Source: OLB6 sp964467455 (lineage in GTDB: Bacteria; Bacteroidota; Ignavibacteria; Kapaibacteriales; Kapaibacteriaceae). Taken from it: DNA of 64,000 bases. The stretch lies in NCBI GenBank assembly GCA_964467455.1, contig CAYXQJ010000011.1:24838-88837 (forward strand). The letters run 5' to 3'. The translations under genes and the position numbers were made by a program. The notes under the pieces are model-generated. The model had not been told where the DNA came from, searched no databases, and worked only from the letters and a program-made list of their open reading frames with translations. This document shows, piece by piece, positions 1 to 8,103 of the stretch (the first letter of the stretch is position 1; the number at the start of each line of letters is the position of its first letter).

Positions 1-655
1 GTGGTAGCCCTTCGTCACGAGCGATCGTGCGGGAGCGCGGAATGGCCGCCGTGTAGAGTCCGTTGATCGAACCACCTTCGGTGACGTCGCCCCATTCGGT
101 GATGACACCGGCGGGGCAGACGACCGTGGCGAAGATGTTCGTACCAACGAGCTCGGCGCGTAGTCCGGCGGTGAGGCCGACAACGGCATGTTTCGCTGCC
201 ACATAGGCGGCATTGTAGGGAAAGCCCATGCGTCCGGCAACACTGCTGACGTTGATGATGTGTCCGCTGTTGCGGGCCCGCATCGACGGCAAGAGTGCGC
301 GCGTTAGCCAAAACGGTGCATCAACATTCAGCGTGAACATCGAATGCCACTGCTCTGTTGTTGTGTCTTCGATCGATGCATAGTTGCCACGCCCGGCATT
401 GTTCACCAGCACATCGATCGCACCAACAGCCGCAATGGCTTCGTTCACGGTGCGTAGACATTCCGACTCTTGACTTACATCAGCAACGATTGGGATGACG
501 CCGTCACCACATTGTTGCACAAGCTCCTGCAAACGATCCGCACGCCTGCCTACGGCCACAACGCGCATTCCCCGCGCCACATACAGGTGCGTAAGCGCAC
601 GCCCAATGCCGGAGGTAGCACCGGTGATCAAAGACGTCCGTCGTCCGGCGTCCAT
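1..655 (-). CDS. Short-chain dehydrogenase/reductase, truncated by window edge
   Basis: This is an NAD(P)-dependent oxidoreductase of the classical SDR family; about 218 residues are visible and the C-terminus lies beyond base 1. The Rossmann motif TGATSGIG is near residue 10, NNAG is near residue 90, and the catalytic Ser (NVSSVAG) and YVAAK pair follow. The ATG at 655 is chosen because the motif sits at the usual distance from it. The first codons (MDAGRRT) are themselves encoded by three copies of a CGTCCNN heptamer array that continues upstream, so the true N-terminus may vary. The substrate cannot be told from the sequence. Confidence 0.85.
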   Translation of the reverse strand, partial: MDAGRRTSLITGATSGIGRALTHLYVARGMRVVAVGRRADRLQELVQQCGDGVIPIVADVSQESECLRTVNEAIAAVGAIDVLVNNAGRGNYASIEDTTTEQWHSMFTLNVDAPFWLTRALLPSMRARNSGHIINVSSVAGRMGFPYNAAYVAAKHAVVGLTAGLRAELVGTNIFATVVCPAGVITEWGDVTEGGSINGLYTAAIPRSRTIARDEGLP

Positions 656-697
656 CGTCCGTTGTTCAGCGTCCATCGTCCGTCGTCCCTCGTCCTT
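635..697. repeat. Heptamer tandem array, CGTCCNN x9
   Basis: Nine consecutive 7-base units fit CGTCCNN (one is degenerate, TGTTCAG). The first three lie inside the start of the SDR gene at 655 and the other six lie immediately upstream of its ATG. The same unit, in the other orientation (GGACGNN), recurs at 44102-44164 and 43474-43501. Confidence 0.9.
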
Positions 698-713
698 CAA
701 ATGAAGAGTAACT

Positions 714-741
714 CAACCCTCAACCCTCTACCCTCTACCCT
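714..741. repeat. Heptamer tandem array, CWACCCT x4
   Basis: Two CAACCCT units are followed by two CTACCCT units, between the CGTCCNN array and the acylphosphatase stop codon. The unit is the complement of the GAGGGTT unit found inside coaBC at 43396-43446. Confidence 0.85.
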
Positions 742-743
742 AA

Positions 744-1016
744 CTACACTATCCTAAACGTGCTATACTTTCTCGGCTCCGTCTCCAGATCATTACACGC
801 CACATCTTGCACGTCGGAGTGTTGCGGACCTTGACGTAGCGACATTTCGAGATCGATGAGGGCTTCGGTAGAACCTTGGGCGATGCACTCAACGCGCCCG
901 TCTTCAAGGTTGCAGACGAAGCCCCGGAGTGAGAGACGGTGGGCGTGATGAAGAACAAAGCGTCGGAAGCCGACGCCTTGGACATGACCAGAGATGATGA
1001 ATTGTACTGTTGGCAT
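744..1016 (-). CDS. acyP: Acylphosphatase
   Basis: This 90-residue protein hydrolyses acyl phosphates in the cytoplasm. The family signature GHVQGVGFR is at residues 10-18, giving the phosphate-binding Arg18, and GFVCN supplies the catalytic Asn36. Length is normal for the family. A much longer open frame exists upstream but it only shadows the neighbouring SDR, so the ATG at 1016 is preferred. It lies 17 bases downstream of the SDR gene stop and is probably co-transcribed with it. Confidence 0.93.
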   Translation of the reverse strand: MPTVQFIISGHVQGVGFRRFVLHHAHRLSLRGFVCNLEDGRVECIAQGSTEALIDLEMSLRQGPQHSDVQDVACNDLETEPRKYSTFRIV

Positions 1017-1033
1017 GATGTGGTGATGGGTGG

Positions 1034-1798
1034 TCAAAGGTTCTTGTTCACGATCGACACGGTGGCCTGATCGGTCGGTGTGATCATGATGTCTTGAATG
1101 GTAACGTGCGGCGGACGTGAAGCGGCGAAGTAGACAACGTCGGCAACGTCGTCGCCGGAAAGAGGCGTGTAGCCCTTGTAGACGGTCGCTGCACGATCGG
1201 CGTCGCCGCGGAAGCGGACCTGGGAGAACTCGGTTTCGACAAGTCCGGGGTCTACGTTCGTCACGCGTACACCGGTGCCGTTGAGATCGATCTGCCACGA
1301 GTCCGACAACATCTTGACGGCGGCCTTGGTAGCGCCGTAGACGTTGCCGCCGCGATAAGCCTGGCGTCCGGCGATGGAGGCGATGTTGACAACGGTCCCC
1401 TTGCCCCTTACCACCATTCGTGGCAACAGGGCACGAGTGACGTAGATCAGGCCTTTGATGTTCGTGTCGATCATCTCCTCCCAATCGTCATGTTCACCTT
1501 CATGAAACGGATGGAGGCCGCGGGAGAGGCCGGCGTTGTTGACGAGGACGTCGATATCGCGCCAGGTGTCGGGAATTTCCTTGACGGCGTGTTCGACGGC
1601 AGCACGATCACGGACGTCGACGACTTCGGTGATCACGTCGGCGCCACACTCGGCGTGGATGGCTGAACCCAGTTCTTTCAGGCGGTCGGCACGACGGGCC
1701 CACAGGATCAGACGGGCGCCTTCACGGGCAAATCGATAGGCACATGCTTCGCCGATACCGGCCGAGGCGCCGGTGATAAGTACGGTAGAGTGCTTCAT
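1034..1798 (-). CDS. SDR oxidoreductase, YdfG/3-hydroxy acid dehydrogenase-like
   Basis: This 254-residue classical SDR has TGASAGIG near the N-terminus, NNAG, the catalytic Ser in NIASIAG and the YGATK pair. The overall pattern (DIDVLVNNAGLSRG, NVDPGLVETEFS) matches the YdfG group, which oxidises L-allo-threonine, serine and 3-hydroxypropionate with NADP+. The ATG at 1798 is used because the preceding 17 codons of open frame have no family resemblance and would overlap the divergent gene. Only 17 bases separate it from the divergent M16 start at 1816, so the two promoters must overlap. Confidence 0.88.
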   Translation of the reverse strand: MKHSTVLITGASAGIGEACAYRFAREGARLILWARRADRLKELGSAIHAECGADVITEVVDVRDRAAVEHAVKEIPDTWRDIDVLVNNAGLSRGLHPFHEGEHDDWEEMIDTNIKGLIYVTRALLPRMVVRGKGTVVNIASIAGRQAYRGGNVYGATKAAVKMLSDSWQIDLNGTGVRVTNVDPGLVETEFSQVRFRGDADRAATVYKGYTPLSGDDVADVVYFAASRPPHVTIQDIMITPTDQATVSIVNKNL

Positions 1799-1815
1799 GG
1801 GCGGTAAATTACTGA

Positions 1816-3147
1816 ATGATGCACACGCCTCCATTGTCGACCGAACCATTACGCTTTATTACACCCGACGTTGAATCGACCGTCTTGGCCGATGGAACGC
1901 CGCTGCACGTGATCACAAAGTCTGACGAAGACATGGTGACGATCGGCCTCTATCTGTCGTCCGGATCGGCACATGATGTTGATCCCGGAGCGTCGGCATT
2001 TGCTGCGGCATTGATCACGCGCGGAACAACTGCGATGACGGCCGACGAGTTTGCCGAAGCCGTCGAGTCGCTCGGATGCAGCGTGCGAGCGTCGGCAGAC
2101 CGGACAACAACGACCGTGAATGGTCTCGGCATGTCGGACCACTTCGAGCGTCTTGCCGGATTCATCGGTGCGTGTTTGACGTCGCCGCGATTCGACGAGC
2201 AAGAACTCGAGACCCTGCGCGGTCGGTGGATCTCGGAGCTGTTGATGGATCGTGTCGACCCGGATTGGCAGGCGGGACAGGCGATCAATCGTCTGTGTTA
2301 TGCCGGACATCCCTATCTGACGCCGCGTCGAGGTCGTATGGCCGACCTCGAACAGATGTCGGTCGTCAAGGTCCGTCGTGCTCACGACCGGATCTTACGT
2401 TCGCCGCGATGTGTGATCGTTGCCGGTCCGGTGGATGTTGACCACGTACGATCTGTTCTCAACACCCATCTAGGTGCACTGCCATCGCCATCGTTCGATC
2501 CGGCGCTTCCACAAGCGCGCATGACGGAGCGTGCCGGATGTATTGCGATGGATCCCGAGGCCGTACAAACGGCAATTCGTATTGCCATGCCGTGTGCGCC
2601 CTACGATCATCCCGACTATCCGGCCATTCAACTTATCACGAATGTGTTAGGGGGCTATACACTTGCCCGCCTCTTTGCCGTCCTTCGCGAACAAAAGGGC
2701 TACACGTACGGCGCTTATGCGATGAACAACGTCAAACGTCACGCCCGCTCCACGGATATCTATACCAGCGTCGGCAATGACTTCACGGCCGATACCATTG
2801 CCACGATCGCCGAGGAAGTCCGACGCATCGCAACCGAGCGTATCGATGATGAAGAGTTGGAGAATGCACGGCAATATCTACTCGGCACGTTTGCTCGGAC
2901 GAATGAGACACCGCAACAGACGGCGTCGTTGTTGTGGACGACGATCGATCATTCGTTGCCACGCGACTATTTCTCACGTTTGATCGACCGACTTCAGCGC
3001 TATCGTCCGGAGGAACTTCTGCTCGTCCAGGCGCGCTACTTCGATGCTTCGCGCTGGGCCGTCGCGGCGTCGGGTCAGCCCGACATCGTCGAGTCGGCCA
3101 TGAAGCCGTACGTCGATACCATCGAACGATGGGATCCCATGGCATGA
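1816..3147 (+). CDS. M16 peptidase homologue without the zinc motif
   Basis: This 443-residue protein has the two-lobed M16 (insulinase/processing-peptidase) layout. The HxxEH zinc motif expected near residues 50-80 is absent; the corresponding stretch reads GSAHDVDPGASAF. The C-terminal half keeps the R/Y substrate-binding segment LREQKGYTYGAY. In bacterial M16 pairs one subunit carries zinc and the other carries R/Y, so this looks like the non-catalytic partner, but no catalytic partner is adjacent. The stop overlaps the dcuC start (ATGA), implying translational coupling. Confidence 0.85.
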   Translation: MMHTPPLSTEPLRFITPDVESTVLADGTPLHVITKSDEDMVTIGLYLSSGSAHDVDPGASAFAAALITRGTTAMTADEFAEAVESLGCSVRASADRTTTTVNGLGMSDHFERLAGFIGACLTSPRFDEQELETLRGRWISELLMDRVDPDWQAGQAINRLCYAGHPYLTPRRGRMADLEQMSVVKVRRAHDRILRSPRCVIVAGPVDVDHVRSVLNTHLGALPSPSFDPALPQARMTERAGCIAMDPEAVQTAIRIAMPCAPYDHPDYPAIQLITNVLGGYTLARLFAVLREQKGYTYGAYAMNNVKRHARSTDIYTSVGNDFTADTIATIAEEVRRIATERIDDEELENARQYLLGTFARTNETPQQTASLLWTTIDHSLPRDYFSRLIDRLQRYRPEELLLVQARYFDASRWAVAASGQPDIVESAMKPYVDTIERWDPMA

Positions 3148-4646
3148 GTCTTCCCATCATCGTCGCAATGGTCATCGTCGCTGCGTCCGTCTTCGTGGTC
3201 CGCCGCGGCATCGACGTCCGCTTCGTCCTCATCTTCGCCGGCCTCCTCATGGCTTCCTTCGTCGGACGTCCGTGGGAGGTCTTCGACTGGTTCCAGGCCG
3301 CCGTCGGCCGTGGCGACATCATCGGCCCCATCTGCAGCGCCATGGGCTATGCCTACCTGCTCAAGGCCACGGGCTGCGACCGCGAGATGGTCGTCCGCCT
3401 CACTGACCCTCTGAAGAACGTCCGCTGGCTCCTCATCCCCGGCGGCTGCGCCATCGGCTTCCTCACCAACATGGCCATCACCAGCCAGACCGCCTCTGCC
3501 GCCGCCCTCGGTCCCGTCCTCGTCCCCGTCATGATCGCCGCCGGCTACTCGCCCCTCACCGCCGCCGCCACCCTCCTCGTCGGCTGCTCGGTAGGGGGCA
3601 ACCTGTTCAACCCCGGTGAACCCGACATCGTCGCCATCCAATCCGTCACCGACGCCGGCACCGGCGCCATCATGAGCACCATGCTCATTCCGAACCTGCT
3701 GGCGTTTGCCGCTGCAACGATCACTCTCATGTTGCTGTCGCAACGCGACCTTGCACGTGACCTTGCAGGCGACCTTTCAGGAGACCCTTCGGGCGACCTT
3801 GCAGGCGACCTTGCAGGCGACCTAAAGGGTGCAGCCATTCAAGCTAAACAGTCTCCCGAAGGGTCTCCTGAAGGGTCTCCTGCAAGGTCGCCTGAAGGGT
3901 CTCCTGCAAGGTCGCCTGAAGGGTCTCCTGCAAGGTCGCCCGAAGGGTCGCCTGCAAGGTCTCCTGAAAGGTCTCTGCCGAAGGCGCTAATGCCGCCGCT
4001 CCCCGTCCTCATCCTTCTTCTCCTCCAGCCGGCGTTGGGTTTGGTGCCGCCGTTGTTTCAGATCTATCCGGATGGACTGCATGTATCGATGGTGATGGTG
4101 ATCTGCGGTGGACTGGTGATGGCGATCGGCGTGCGGGGCGAAGTCAATGTGCCGAAGCGGTTGAGTGCACTCACGGAAGAGTTCTTTGCGGGGATGGGCT
4201 TTGCCTTCAGCAAGGTGATCTCCATCATCATTGCGGCGGCTTGTTTTATTGGCGGACTCAATGCCATGGGCGTGATCGCCGGACTGGCCGGCATCCTGGG
4301 GTCGAACACGGGCTTGGCAGTGGTGCTGAGTCCCATCTTGACGTGGCTCATGGCAACGATCAGCGGCTCGGGGACGGCGTCATCGGTATCGTTCTCGAAA
4401 GCGATGCTTCCGCTGATCGCCAAGGTCCAGCCCCAATTAGCGCTGCACCTGGGCGCCGTCGGTTCGATCGGTGCTAACGTCGGGCGCACCATGTCGCCGG
4501 TGGCGGCCATTGTCTTGTTTACCGGCACACTTGCAAATGTGGAAGTGCAGGCCCTCGTGCGCCGAGTGACCTTGCCGATGTTGGCTGCCCTGTTTGCCGT
4601 GATCGTTTATGGCTTGGTCCGTACTTTCGCAGTCTCATGGACCTGA
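3144..4646 (+). CDS. dcuC: DcuC-family C4-dicarboxylate transporter with repeat insertion
   Basis: This 500-residue inner-membrane protein resembles the DcuC family of anaerobic C4-dicarboxylate (fumarate/succinate) carriers, with family-like stretches AMGYAYLLKATGCD and GNLFNPGEPDIVAI and many hydrophobic segments. Residues about 201-276 are encoded by 12-base tandem repeats and read as D-L-A-G units followed by S-P-E-G/S-P-A-R units. They form a hydrophilic loop between membrane halves. The start overlaps the M16 stop by ATGA and the end overlaps the cysteine desulfurase start by 10 bases. Exchange of fumarate, succinate or aspartate is inferred from the family. Confidence 0.85.
   Translation: MSLPIIVAMVIVAASVFVVRRGIDVRFVLIFAGLLMASFVGRPWEVFDWFQAAVGRGDIIGPICSAMGYAYLLKATGCDREMVVRLTDPLKNVRWLLIPGGCAIGFLTNMAITSQTASAAALGPVLVPVMIAAGYSPLTAAATLLVGCSVGGNLFNPGEPDIVAIQSVTDAGTGAIMSTMLIPNLLAFAAATITLMLLSQRDLARDLAGDLSGDPSGDLAGDLAGDLKGAAIQAKQSPEGSPEGSPARSPEGSPARSPEGSPARSPEGSPARSPERSLPKALMPPLPVLILLLLQPALGLVPPLFQIYPDGLHVSMVMVICGGLVMAIGVRGEVNVPKRLSALTEEFFAGMGFAFSKVISIIIAAACFIGGLNAMGVIAGLAGILGSNTGLAVVLSPILTWLMATISGSGTASSVSFSKAMLPLIAKVQPQLALHLGAVGSIGANVGRTMSPVAAIVLFTGTLANVEVQALVRRVTLPMLAALFAVIVYGLVRTFAVSWT
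3746..3829. repeat. 12-base tandem array inside dcuC, left arm
   Basis: Seven imperfect copies of CGACCTTGCAGG occur in frame and encode D-L-A-G type tetrapeptides. The unit is the reverse complement of the array at 3852-3971, so the two arrays could fold into a long hairpin with a loop of about 22 bases. Confidence 0.92.
3852..3971. repeat. 12-base tandem array inside dcuC, right arm
   Basis: Ten imperfect copies of TCTCCTGAAGGG or TCGCCTGCAAGG, in frame, encode S-P-E-G and S-P-A-R tetrapeptides. The unit is complementary to that of the left arm at 3746-3829. Confidence 0.92.
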
Positions 4647-5761
4647 TCTACGCCGACTACGCAGCCACAACGCCCCTTGACCCTAAGGTCTTGGAGGCCA
4701 TGATGCCGTATCTCACCGACGTGTTCTATAACGCGGCGAGCAACCATGGCGGCGGACAGCAGGCACAGCAGGCCGTGATGAAGGCGCGCATGGACATCGC
4801 CCGCCACATCGGTGCCAAGATGAACGAGATCGTCTTCACCTCCGGCGCCACCGAAGCCATCAACCTTGCCATCCTCGGATTGGCAAGAAAGGCAGTGAGG
4901 AAGCGCATCATCACCGTGGCCACCGAACACAATGCCGTGATCGATGCGGCCAAGTGTTGTGAGCGCATGGGACTCGACGTGGTCTTTCTTGGTGTTGATC
5001 AACACGGCGTGGTGAATATGGACGAGCTGCGCAACGCCGTCAATGACAATACCTTGCTGGTGAGCGTGATGGCCGTGAATAACGAGACCGGCGTGAAGCA
5101 AGACTTGAAAGCCATCTCCGACATCGCTCATGCTGCAGGTGCGTGGTTCATGACGGATGCAACGCAGGCCTACGGCAAGATGCCGTTGAATGTTGATGAA
5201 CTCGGCATCGACCTGATGTCGTTCTCCGGACATAAGATCTACGGCCCCAAAGGCGTCGGCGTCCTCTACCGACGCAATCGTAAAGATGTGGTCTGTGATC
5301 TCGAACCCATCGTCTTTGGTGGAGGTCAAGAAGGGGGCGTGCGGGCCGGTACTCTCAACGTTCCCGGTATCGTCGGCATGGCATCCGCCGGAACTCTTGC
5401 CTACGCACAACTCGAAGAAGAATCTCAACGTGTGGCCCAACTTCGCGACCGTTTCGAAGAAGGCATGCGTGCACTGGGCAGCTGCCTCATCAACGGCGAG
5501 GGCGCCAACAGAAGTTATAACATCTCGAATGTCACGCTGCCCGACGTCGACGTCAACGCCTTACTGCTGGATGCACCACATGTGGCCTGCAGCAAAGGCA
5601 GCGCCTGCCTCAACACCAAGGGCAAGTCGTCGCACGTGGTCACAGCCATGGGGCGCACCGACGATGAGGCCGACCGCACAATCCGATGCTCGTTCGGACG
5701 TTTCACCACCGCCGCCGACATCGATCGGCTGTTGGAAGCATTTGCAATCAAGGTATCATGA
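4637..5761 (+). CDS. Cysteine desulfurase, IscS/NifS type
   Basis: This 374-residue PLP enzyme releases sulfur from cysteine for Fe-S cluster and thio-cofactor assembly. The start YADYAATTPLDP, the aldimine Lys in SFSGHKIYGPKG and the sulfur-carrying Cys in ACSKGSACL are all present, with the short active-site loop of the group II (NifS/SufS-like) versus IscS question left open. It overlaps dcuC by 10 bases and the MoxR gene by ATGA, so the four genes from 1816 onward look like one transcript although their functions differ. Confidence 0.93.
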   Translation: MDLIYADYAATTPLDPKVLEAMMPYLTDVFYNAASNHGGGQQAQQAVMKARMDIARHIGAKMNEIVFTSGATEAINLAILGLARKAVRKRIITVATEHNAVIDAAKCCERMGLDVVFLGVDQHGVVNMDELRNAVNDNTLLVSVMAVNNETGVKQDLKAISDIAHAAGAWFMTDATQAYGKMPLNVDELGIDLMSFSGHKIYGPKGVGVLYRRNRKDVVCDLEPIVFGGGQEGGVRAGTLNVPGIVGMASAGTLAYAQLEEESQRVAQLRDRFEEGMRALGSCLINGEGANRSYNISNVTLPDVDVNALLLDAPHVACSKGSACLNTKGKSSHVVTAMGRTDDEADRTIRCSFGRFTTAADIDRLLEAFAIKVS

Positions 5762-6723
5762 ACGACGTACAACACATTCAACAACTCGCTGCCAAGATCA
5801 ACGACGTCCGCAGCGAGATCGGTAAGGTCATCATCGGACAGAACGAGGTCGTCGATCAACTCCTCATGAGTCTCTTCGCCCGCGGCCACTGCCTCCTCGT
5901 CGGTGTGCCAGGTCTTGCCAAGACCTTGCTCATCCGCACCCTGGCCAATACGCTCGATCTCTCGTTCTCCCGCATTCAGTTCACCCCCGACCTGATGCCG
6001 GGCGACATCACGGGCACCGAAGTGATCGAAGACGATCGATCCACCGGACAAAAGACCTTCCGATTTGTTAAGGGGCCGGTGTTTGCCAACATCGTCCTTG
6101 CCGACGAGATCAACAGAACGCCCCCTAAAACACAAGCGGCGTTGTTGGAAGCCATGCAGGAACATTCGGTGACGGCAGCCGGGACAACGTATCAACTGGG
6201 CGAGCCGTTCTTTGTGTTGGCCACGCAGAACCCCATCGAACAAGAAGGTACCTATCCGCTGCCGGAAGCGCAGTTGGACCGTTTCATGTTCAACCTGTGG
6301 TTGGACTATCCTTCCTTCGACGAAGAGGTCGAGGTCGTGCGCTCAACAACGATCGAAACCACGCCAACGATCCGCCACATCATGAATGCGGCCGACATTG
6401 CCGCTGCGCAGAACCTAGTGCGCCGTGTGCCGGTGGCCGACAACGTCATTCAGCATGCGGTGAGACTCGTGCATGCAACACGTCCGGCCACATCGGACAA
6501 GAAGATCGTCAAGGACTTTCTGGCCTACGGTGCCGGACCACGGGCATCACAATACCTCGTCCTGGGCGCCAAGGCCCGTGCCGCCATGAGCGGACGTCCT
6601 ACGCCCGAGATCGCCGACGTGAACGCCGTGGCGTTGCCGGTACTGCGTCACCGCATCGTCACCAACTTCAACGCCGAGGCCGAAGGCATGACGGCCGACA
6701 AGATCATCAGTGCACTAATGTGA
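5758..6723 (+). CDS. MoxR-family AAA+ ATPase
   Basis: This 321-residue ATPase of the MoxR/RavA class is typically a chaperone-like factor for metalloenzyme or von Willebrand-domain partner maturation. Walker A is GVPGLAKT, Walker B is LADEINR, and sensor 1 follows in VLATQNPIEQEGTYPLPEAQ, typical of MoxR. The ATG overlaps the desulfurase stop (ATGA). The usual downstream DUF58/VWA partners are missing; the next gene is a porin, so this copy is isolated from its common operon. Confidence 0.92.
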   Translation: MNDVQHIQQLAAKINDVRSEIGKVIIGQNEVVDQLLMSLFARGHCLLVGVPGLAKTLLIRTLANTLDLSFSRIQFTPDLMPGDITGTEVIEDDRSTGQKTFRFVKGPVFANIVLADEINRTPPKTQAALLEAMQEHSVTAAGTTYQLGEPFFVLATQNPIEQEGTYPLPEAQLDRFMFNLWLDYPSFDEEVEVVRSTTIETTPTIRHIMNAADIAAAQNLVRRVPVADNVIQHAVRLVHATRPATSDKKIVKDFLAYGAGPRASQYLVLGAKARAAMSGRPTPEIADVNAVALPVLRHRIVTNFNAEAEGMTADKIISALM

Positions 6724-6794
6724 CAATTATCATGGCGTTCATCGCCAGATAATCCGTAAATCGTCCTCGCAGCTCACCATTGCTGGAGAGGGAT

Positions 6795-8081
6795 ATGCGG
6801 GTTTTCTACTGTGTGATCATTTGCTTCAGTGTGTGGGCATCCCCACTTTCCGCACAGACAACGGGAAAAACGTTCGGCAACAACGTCACGTTCGTGACGC
6901 CGCCGAACCTGCGACTTGTGTCCACGGATTCGGTCCACGGCAAGCCCACCTTCGACTATTTCATCCTCGTCAAAGCCAAGCTCAATGGTATCTACGATAT
7001 CAGCGGCGGACTGCAGAACTACGAGACGTTCAACGTAGGCCAGATCGACGTCTGGGGTGACAACAACGAACCGCGGTTCTGGATGGACATGCATCAGACG
7101 CAGCTTCGGTTTCGCGGACAGCGCGAGACACCACTTGGCACCTTGATCGGCTACGTCGAAGGCGACTTCTGGGGTGGCAGCAAGCACTTCCGCTTGCGTC
7201 ATGCATGGGTCGATTTCAAGTTCATCCACTTTGGTCAAGACTGGTCGTTCTTCGGTGATAAAGACATCTGGCCGAACGTGCTTGATTGGGACGGTCCACC
7301 GTCGGGTGTGTGGCGTCGCGTACCGGAGCTGAAGTTCTACTTCAACGTCATGGACGACTCACGTCTTGAGTTTGGCCTCGGTTCACCCGGTGCGGAGATC
7401 ATCTTCTCCAACGAACTCGACTCCACCATCTCTTCTGCCAGTCAGCGATTACCTGACTTCATCGCAGCGTGGAAACAGACCACGTCATTCGGACACATCC
7501 GCGTCACGGCATTGCTTCGTCAGATCGCCTACACGGCCGGCAGCACGACCGAAGTGGTCCCTGGCTACGGCGCCACGGTCTCCGGCTTGATCCGCACAGA
7601 TGACGATCTACCGAGCACACTGCAGTTCCAATTCGTTGGCGGCGCCGGCATCGGCACCTACCTCGCATCGTACGGCGGCTATAACTTCGACGCAGCACCC
7701 AACGCCAAAGGAGCGGTCGAGACCATTCCCACGGTAGGGGGCTGGGCAGCATACGAACACTACCTCAGCAAGCAGTGGCACTTCAATCTCATCGGTGGAT
7801 TCTCCTACTTCAACACGCACGACATCGATCACTTCACGATCACGGGTCCGGATCCGGACTACACTGCCAAGAATAGCAGCGTCGGACTCGACGCGTATTA
7901 CGGCCTCGTCAATCTGATGTACGATCCCGTACCCAACCTCATCTTCGGCATCGAATACAACTACGGCTATAAGGCCTCATCGTACACAGGGTCGATCGAT
8001 ACCGGCACACAGGTCGTATCCGAAGTAACGCAATCGCGTCCCGCCCATCGCATCAGCTTTGGGATGTTCTTCGACTTCTGA
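6795..8081 (+). CDS. DcaP-like outer-membrane porin
   Basis: This 428-residue secreted protein has an N-terminal signal peptide (MRVFYCVIICFSVWASPLSA, then QTT) followed by alternating beta-strand sequence ending in Phe (FGMFFDF), as in outer-membrane barrels. The segment QIDVWGDNNEPRFWMDMHQTQLRF resembles DcaP-type dicarboxylate porins. The ATG at 6795 is preferred to the TTG at 6780 because a GGAGAGGG sequence precedes it. A TTGACA at 6720 and GATAAT at 6748 lie upstream but are 22 bases apart, so they are weak promoter evidence. It heads the asparagine/aspartate operon and would admit Asn, Asp or dicarboxylates. Confidence 0.8.
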   Translation: MRVFYCVIICFSVWASPLSAQTTGKTFGNNVTFVTPPNLRLVSTDSVHGKPTFDYFILVKAKLNGIYDISGGLQNYETFNVGQIDVWGDNNEPRFWMDMHQTQLRFRGQRETPLGTLIGYVEGDFWGGSKHFRLRHAWVDFKFIHFGQDWSFFGDKDIWPNVLDWDGPPSGVWRRVPELKFYFNVMDDSRLEFGLGSPGAEIIFSNELDSTISSASQRLPDFIAAWKQTTSFGHIRVTALLRQIAYTAGSTTEVVPGYGATVSGLIRTDDDLPSTLQFQFVGGAGIGTYLASYGGYNFDAAPNAKGAVETIPTVGGWAAYEHYLSKQWHFNLIGGFSYFNTHDIDHFTITGPDPDYTAKNSSVGLDAYYGLVNLMYDPVPNLIFGIEYNYGYKASSYTGSIDTGTQVVSEVTQSRPAHRISFGMFFDF

Positions 8082-8103
8082 CATTTCCACCTAGGTGAAC
8101 ACC

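Noticed and set aside
744..1484. 246-residue open frame ending in acylphosphatase
   Set aside because: Only the last 90 residues match acylphosphatase; the rest shadows the SDR gene in another frame and is Arg/His-rich.
3075..3743. 222-residue minus-strand open frame over dcuC
   Set aside because: Its Asp/Glu/Gly-rich composition comes from the reverse of Val/Ala/Leu codons of the transporter; no start signal or family pattern.
6720..6753. Sigma-70 style promoter TTGACA / GATAAT before the porin gene
   Set aside because: The hexamers are 22 bases apart, outside the usual 16-18; kept only as a remark on the porin gene.
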